From assembly GCA_021819085.1 (NCBI GenBank), contig JAKASJ010000010.1, positions 26,276 through 90,275 on the forward strand: a DNA stretch of 64,000 nucleotides. Reading direction: 5' to 3'. Below, one piece after another: positions 59,532 through 64,000 of the stretch. Numbering within the stretch: position 1 is the first letter of the stretch; every line of letters begins with the position of its first letter. The notes beneath the pieces are model-generated. The model made no database searches. It was not told the DNA's origin and was given only the letters and a program-made list of their open reading frames with translations. This DNA comes from Pseudomonadota bacterium (GTDB taxonomy: Bacteria > Pseudomonadota > Gammaproteobacteria > Acidiferrobacterales > UBA6901). The position numbers were made by a program, and so were the translations under genes.

Positions 59532-59765
59532 CTACCGTATCTTGCCCACGATATCCCGCAGGTCATCCGGGGGCGGGGTCTTTTGCCACAACCACTCGCT
59601 CAGCAGATGATCGGGATGCACCAGCAGGCGCTCGAAATCACCCTGCTCCGCCTCCGAAAGGCCGGCGAAATGGCTGGCCAGAAACCCGCCCAGGATCATG
59701 TCCAGCTCCAGGGATCCCCTGCGGCAGCGCCAGCGCACGCGGTTGAAGTCAGAGTCGCTTATCAT
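59532..59765 (-). CDS. sdhE: FAD assembly factor SdhE
   Basis: 77 residues. RVRWRCRRGSLELDMILGGF contains the conserved RGxxE motif that SdhE uses to help attach FAD covalently to SdhA. The rest is a small helical bundle (LSEAEQGDFERLLVHPDHLL). It overlaps sdhB by four bases and closes the sdh operon. Confidence 0.95.
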   Translation of the reverse strand: MISDSDFNRVRWRCRRGSLELDMILGGFLASHFAGLSEAEQGDFERLLVHPDHLLSEWLWQKTPPPDDLRDIVGKIR

Positions 59766-60457
59766 AGGCTGCGCTTCAGCAGCATCTGCCTGATATTGCC
59801 GATCGCGCGGCTCGGATTCAGTCCCTTGGGGCAGATATCCGTGCAGTTCATGATCGTGTGACAGCGAAACAGCCGATACGGATCCTCCAGATCGTCCAGA
59901 CGTTGCCCGGTCGCCTGGTCACGGCTGTCCGCCAGGAATCGCCACGATTGCAGCAGCGCCGCCGGTCCGAGAAAACGGTCCGGATTCCACCAGAACGACG
60001 GGCAGGCGGTCGAACAGCATGCACACAGGATGCACTCGTAAAGCCCGTCGAGATGCGCGCGCTCCTCCGGCGTCTGCAGCCGCTCGATCTCGGGTTCCGG
60101 ATCGTGATTGATGAGCCAGGGCTTTACCTCGCGGTACTGCCGGTAGAACTGGCTGAGATCGACGACCAGATCCCGGATTACCGGCATGCCCGGCAGCGGA
60201 CGAAGCACCACCGGCTCTGCCAGCGTGTGCAGAGGCGTAATGCAAGCAAGCCCGTTGCGGCCATTGATGTTCATGGCGTCGGACCCGCACACCCCCTCTC
60301 GGCACGAACGGCGGAAACTAAGACTGTCGTCCTGCACCTTCAGCAACAGCAATGCATCGAGCAGCATCACCGCACCGTGGTTATTGCCGAGCACATAGTC
60401 CCGCATGTACGGCTTGGCGTCGGTCTGCGGGTTATATCGGTAGATCGAGAATTTCAT
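59762..60457 (-). CDS. sdhB: Succinate dehydrogenase iron-sulfur subunit
   Basis: 231 residues. The plant-type ferredoxin domain has CREGVCGSDAMNINGRNGLAC for the [2Fe-2S] cluster; ILCACCSTACPSFWW and CHTIMNCTDICPKGLNP bind the [4Fe-4S] and [3Fe-4S] clusters. It carries electrons from SdhA to ubiquinone at the inner face of the membrane. It follows sdhA by 43 bases. Confidence 0.97.
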   Translation of the reverse strand: MKFSIYRYNPQTDAKPYMRDYVLGNNHGAVMLLDALLLLKVQDDSLSFRRSCREGVCGSDAMNINGRNGLACITPLHTLAEPVVLRPLPGMPVIRDLVVDLSQFYRQYREVKPWLINHDPEPEIERLQTPEERAHLDGLYECILCACCSTACPSFWWNPDRFLGPAALLQSWRFLADSRDQATGQRLDDLEDPYRLFRCHTIMNCTDICPKGLNPSRAIGNIRQMLLKRSL

Positions 60458-60500
60458 CGCTCAAGCCCCTTCCGGCAGACATCCGGATCATGGCCGCTCA

Positions 60501-62264
60501 TCAATAGACCCGCTGCTTCGGCGGAAAGCTGTCCACGGTGAGCGGCTTCATCCGCACTGGCTTGTAATCCATGCGTCTCCCCGCCCTGTAGAACAGGCTG
60601 TGCCTGAGCCATTTGAGGTCATCACGCTGCGGATAGTCTTCGCGGCTGTGGGCACCGCGGCTCTCGGTGCGCGCCGCCGCAGACACCACCGTCGCCGTCG
60701 CCACGTCCACCAGGTTTTCGAGTTCCAGCGCCTCAATCCGCGCAGTGTTGAAAACCCTGCTGTGGTCCTTGAGGCGTACATCCGACAGGCGCTGTCCGAT
60801 GGCGACGATTTTGTGCACGCCTTCGTCCAGAACTTCCTGGGTCCGGAACACACCGCAGTATTCTTCCATCGTACGACGCAACTCATCGCCCAGGGCATCG
60901 ACCGACTCGCCCTCGCCCTTGCGGTCCCAGCGCGCCAGACGCTGCATCACCCGATCCACACTCTCCGCATCGAGCGGCCGGTGATACGGGTTTTCCGAAA
61001 GATACTGCACCATGTGCTCGCCCGCCGCCCGGCCGAATACCACGATGTCCAGAAGCGAGTTCCCTCCGAGACGATTGGCGCCGTGTATCGACACGCATGC
61101 GCATTCACCCGCAGCATACAGTCCCGGAACCGGCTCCTCCGGACCATGGTGCTCAGGCACCACGACCTGACCGAAACGGTTGGTGGGTATGCCGCCCATC
61201 ATGTAATGCAGCGAAGGAGAGACCGGAATCGGCTTCTCGACCGGATCGACATGGGCGAAACGCATGGCGGTCTCCCGAATTCCCGGCAGACGGTTCTTGA
61301 TGATATCTGCAGGCAGGTGATCGAGCTTGAGCAGCACGTGATCCTTACGCGGCCCGCAGCCGCGGCCCTCACGCAACTCGATCGCTATCGCACGGCTGAC
61401 AACGTCGCGGCTGGCCAGGTCCTTCGCGTGCGGGGCGTACCGCTCCATGAAACGTTCGCCATCGGCGTTGACAAGATACCCGCCTTCGCCGCGGGCGCCT
61501 TCGGTGATCAGCATGCCAAATCCGGCTATGCCCGTGGGATGAAACTGGATGAACTCCATGTCTTCGAGCGGGATGCCCGTCCGCAGGGCCATCGCCATAC
61601 CGTCGCCGGTATTGATCAGGGCGTTCGTGCCGGTGCGATAAATGCGTCCGGCTCCGCCGGTGGCAATCAACGTGGTGCGCGCTTCGATGATGAGCAGCTC
61701 ACCGGTCTCGATCTCCAGAACCAGTGCGCCCAACACATACCCATCCTGATCGCGCAGCAGATCCACTGCGAAATACTCATCGAAAAAATGGGTGCGTGCC
61801 CGGATGTTCTGCTGGTAAAGCGCATGCAAAATCGCATGTCCGGTCCGGTCGGCGGCCGCGCAGGTGCGTGCCGCCTGCTCGCCCCCGAAATTCTGACTCT
61901 GCCCTCCGAACTTGCGCTGGTAGATACGCCCGCTGGGTAACCGCGTGAACGGGACTCCATAATGTTCGAGTTCGATGACTAGGCGTGGCGCGGCCTGACA
62001 CATGTACTCGATCGCGTCCTGGTCGCCAAGGTAGTCTCCTCCCTTGACAGTGTCGTACATGTGCCACAGCCAGTTGTCCGGAAGCACGTTTCCAAGTGCG
62101 GCATTCATGCCGCCCTGCGCGGCAACGGTGTGGGAACGTGTCGGAAACACCTTGGACACCACGGCAACATGCGCCTCGGCCTGCGCCAGCTGCAATGCGG
62201 CCCGCAACCCGCCGCCGCCCGCGCCAATCACCAGACAGTCAAAACGCCGCCGGGCGATATTCAT
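60501..62264 (-). CDS. sdhA: Succinate dehydrogenase flavoprotein subunit
   Basis: 587 residues. FAD-binding GAGGGGLR (14-21) and the FAD-linking His in [18 protein letters not shown], the substrate motif [20 protein letters not shown], and the [11 protein letters not shown]-terminal part are all present. It oxidises succinate to fumarate. The start at 62264 overlaps the sdhD stop and gives the normal N-terminus ([16 protein letters not shown]); a longer open frame upstream lies inside sdhD. Confidence 0.98.
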   Translation of the reverse strand: MNIARRRFDCLVIGAGGGGLRAALQLAQAEAHVAVVSKVFPTRSHTVAAQGGMNAALGNVLPDNWLWHMYDTVKGGDYLGDQDAIEYMCQAAPRLVIELEHYGVPFTRLPSGRIYQRKFGGQSQNFGGEQAARTCAAADRTGHAILHALYQQNIRARTHFFDEYFAVDLLRDQDGYVLGALVLEIETGELLIIEARTTLIATGGAGRIYRTGTNALINTGDGMAMALRTGIPLEDMEFIQFHPTGIAGFGMLITEGARGEGGYLVNADGERFMERYAPHAKDLASRDVVSRAIAIELREGRGCGPRKDHVLLKLDHLPADIIKNRLPGIRETAMRFAHVDPVEKPIPVSPSLHYMMGGIPTNRFGQVVVPEHHGPEEPVPGLYAAGECACVSIHGANRLGGNSLLDIVVFGRAAGEHMVQYLSENPYHRPLDAESVDRVMQRLARWDRKGEGESVDALGDELRRTMEEYCGVFRTQEVLDEGVHKIVAIGQRLSDVRLKDHSRVFNTARIEALELENLVDVATATVVSAAARTESRGAHSREDYPQRDDLKWLRHSLFYRAGRRMDYKPVRMKPLTVDSFPPKQRVY

Positions 62265-62617
62265 CCCGCACCCCCCCATAGCACGCCCACAGCCCATACG
62301 AGCACTGCCGCCAGCATGGCTGCCGTGAGAATAACTACCGCGAGTCGCAGCCACAGTATCTGCAGATAATCCATGTACACGCTGCGTAACCCGATCCATG
62401 CATGAATGATGGCGCTGACGAAGAACAGCGTGGCAGACACGCGCACCGAAACGGCGCCTGCCCAATGTCTCCATGCCTCATAGCTGAGGCCCGGCATGGC
62501 GAGCCAGCGCAGGGGCAGGACGATGGCATAACCGGCCATGTAGATGGCGGTGAGCCGTTGCAGTGTCCATTCCCCAAGACCGCGATGGGCGCTTCCCGCC
62601 GGGCGGATATGGATCAT
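62261..62617 (-). CDS. sdhD: Succinate dehydrogenase membrane anchor SdhD
   Basis: 118 residues with three membrane helices. [20 protein letters not shown] and the His in [18 protein letters not shown] are typical of SdhD; the His ligates haem b and the Tyr/Asp near it form the quinone site. The start is preceded by AGGAG-like GGCTCC complement (GGAGC). It overlaps sdhC and sdhA by four bases each. Confidence 0.93.
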   Translation of the reverse strand: MIHIRPAGSAHRGLGEWTLQRLTAIYMAGYAIVLPLRWLAMPGLSYEAWRHWAGAVSVRVSATLFFVSAIIHAWIGLRSVYMDYLQILWLRLAVVILTAAMLAAVLVWAVGVLWGGAG

Positions 62618-62994
62618 AGGAGCCTCGCTCCAGCGTACACCACGACCGCCGCGCTGGCGGCAAACACCAGCCATGCTCCGATGCGTCCCGCCTGCCTGCT
62701 CGTCCCGATGTCCATATCCATCAAAAGATGGCGGATGCCCGCGAAGAAATGCTGGCCGAAGAGCCATAGCACGATCAGCAGACCGAACCTAGCCGATGGC
62801 TTGACCATGAACGACGCAATATGCTCGAAAGCCGTCCGGCTCTCGAGCGCGCGCTGCAGCAGATAGACCGAGGCCGGAAGCATCGCCACCAGCAGAACAC
62901 CGCTTATCCGGTGAACGATCGATACCACACCGCCCACGGGCAGCCGGATTTTCAGCAGATTGAGATATACCGGACGCTTTCCGTTCTGTTCCAT
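62614..62994 (-). CDS. sdhC: Succinate dehydrogenase cytochrome b556 subunit SdhC
   Basis: 126 residues. RPVYLNLLKIRLPVGGVVSI with HRISGVLL is the SdhC signature, and QHFFAGIRHLLMDMDIG gives the haem His. Three membrane helices. It anchors SdhAB and reduces ubiquinone. The start at 62994 (MEQNGKRPVYL) is preferred over one nine codons upstream on family length. It is first in sdhCDAB-E. Confidence 0.94.
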   Translation of the reverse strand: MEQNGKRPVYLNLLKIRLPVGGVVSIVHRISGVLLVAMLPASVYLLQRALESRTAFEHIASFMVKPSARFGLLIVLWLFGQHFFAGIRHLLMDMDIGTSRQAGRIGAWLVFAASAAVVVYAGARLL

Positions 62995-63074
62995 GAGCCA
63001 GTCCCGTGATGTCAGGCACACCGCTTCCGTCAGGGATCACTGCGCGCCGGATCCACAATCCGGCAGCGCCCGCG

Positions 63075-64000
63075 CTAGCTCGCCGGCGGAGCAACCAGCG
63101 CGCGCAACCCTTCGCGGATCGGCGTAGAAGGAACCGATCCGAAGCAATTCCTGAGCCGCTCGACGTCCGCGCATGATTTGAGGATGTCGCCAATGCGTGC
63201 ATCCCGATGACTCCTCGGGATCGGCCTGCCCACCAGGCCCTCCAGAGCATCGATCAGCTGCAGCAACGAACATTCGACACCAGTGCCGACGTTGACCGTC
63301 ATTCCCGCCAGGCTCTTTTTCCCGAGCGCTCCCGCGAGCAGCATTACCAGGTCACCCACGAAGACAAAGTCGCGCGTTTGCCGCCCGTCCCCGAAAACTG
63401 TAATCGGACTGCCGGCCATGACACGATCGACGAAGATGCTGATTACGCCGGAATAGGGAGACGACGGATCCTGACGCGGCCCATAAATGTTGAAGAAGCG
63501 GAATGCCGTGGTTGCCAGTCCATGCTTCCTGAAATAATAATGGAGATAATGCTCTCCGGCTAACTTGTCAGCGGCATAGGGAGACAGCGGCTGCAGACTG
63601 CTCGTTTCGGGAACCGGCAACCGGGTCGTGTCGCCGTAGACTGCTGCCGAACTGGCGTAGAGAAAGCGCTTCACGCCCTGCTCCCGAGCCGCCTCCAGCA
63701 GATTCAGTGTTCCGTCGAAGTTCGTCTGGTGAGTGGCAATCGGATCATCGATGCTCGCCTGGACCGATGCAACCGCCGCAAGATGCACCACGGCATCGAC
63801 GCTGCGCGTGCTCCTGCGGGCCGCATCCAGGCTGCGGATGTCGTCTGCGATGAATTCAAACCCTGGCGCAGAGGCGGGAAGATTCTCCCGCTTCCCGGTG
63901 GAAAGATTGTCAAGCACGACGACTTCATTTCCGGCGGCGAGCAGGCGCTCGACGAGGTGCGATCCGATGAAACCGGCCCCTCCCGTGATCAACACCTTCA
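63075..64000 (-). CDS. NAD-dependent sugar-nucleotide epimerase (partial, start just outside)
   Basis: About 308 residues, complete but for the first base of the ATG (the window ends with the complement of TG-AAG-GTG). KVLITGGAGFIGSHLVERLL binds NAD, and the catalytic SSAAVYGD and YAADK (Tyr-x3-Lys) follow. The FNIYGPRQDPSSPYSGVIS segment and FVFVGDLV are typical of UDP-glucose/GlcNAc 4-epimerase-like (extended SDR) enzymes. It would make UDP-sugars for LPS or exopolysaccharide. The substrate is not fixed by the sequence. Confidence 0.9.
   Translation of the reverse strand, partial: KVLITGGAGFIGSHLVERLLAAGNEVVVLDNLSTGKRENLPASAPGFEFIADDIRSLDAARRSTRSVDAVVHLAAVASVQASIDDPIATHQTNFDGTLNLLEAAREQGVKRFLYASSAAVYGDTTRLPVPETSSLQPLSPYAADKLAGEHYLHYYFRKHGLATTAFRFFNIYGPRQDPSSPYSGVISIFVDRVMAGSPITVFGDGRQTRDFVFVGDLVMLLAGALGKKSLAGMTVNVGTGVECSLLQLIDALEGLVGRPIPRSHRDARIGDILKSCADVERLRNCFGSVPSTPIREGLRALVAPPAS

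Overview
The window is G+C-rich bacterial chromosome that looks gammaproteobacterial. The main evidence is gene order. nadB lies divergent to rpoE-rseA-rseB, followed by lepA-lepB-DUF4845-rnc-era-recO-pdxJ-acpS, and sdhCDAB-sdhE sits on the far side of nadB. This arrangement is familiar from Pseudomonas-like and other gammaproteobacteria. Complete F1Fo ATP synthase, Kdp potassium uptake and osmoregulated periplasmic glucan (OPG) genes suggest a free-living Gram-negative cell coping with ionic and osmotic change. I cannot name the species.

Layout. 1-2.5 kb: the end of an aminotransferase gene, tRNA-Asn, and a decayed island next to the tRNA (GGGGGCA repeats, truncated IS3 element, degenerate coding pieces, an AT-rich small membrane protein). 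2.5-4.6 kb: Asp/Glu racemase, a PhzF remnant and a Crp-type regulator. 5.5-12.4 kb: atpIBEFHAGDC, with a clear rise in G+C from atpA onward. 12.5-21.9 kb: a zeta-class GST, lemA with two TPM-domain genes, a small zinc-ribbon protein, a four-gene OMF-ABC-MFP exporter operon and a frameshifted Spy-like gene. 22.5-29.4 kb: two poorly characterised genes, a second Crp-type regulator, and a divergent pair encoding a DASS-type anion transporter and a DUF3604/PHP-like hydrolase. Near-identical palindromes lie at about -41.5 of predicted promoters on both sides of that regulator's intergenic region. 29.7-33.9 kb: mdoG and mdoH in the order mdoH-mdoG. 33.9-37.1 kb: a low-coding stretch around one lower-G+C glycosyltransferase, with strong small palindromes. 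37.1-46.4 kb: pgpA and kdpFABC-DE, with an extra 32-codon membrane ORF before kdpF and a KdpE-like operator. 46.5-64 kb: ATP-grasp gene, an A-type Fe-S carrier with an unusual CxxC tail, yggX, the housekeeping block acpS-to-lepA, the sigma-E locus with an autoregulatory promoter, nadB, the sdh operon and a 5'-clipped sugar epimerase.

How parts work together. SdhCDAB feeds electrons to the quinone pool, and SdhE flavinylates SdhA. The proton gradient drives AtpBEFHAGDC. KdpDE senses K+ shortage or turgor and turns on KdpFABC, while OpgGH adjusts periplasmic osmolyte. RpoE/RseA/RseB monitors the envelope. The least described part is the Crp-type regulator plus DASS transporter plus DUF3604 hydrolase. 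It looks like a self-contained, activator-controlled system for taking up and hydrolysing an unknown anionic compound, possibly accompanied by a cytoplasmic binding-protein-like protein encoded just upstream.
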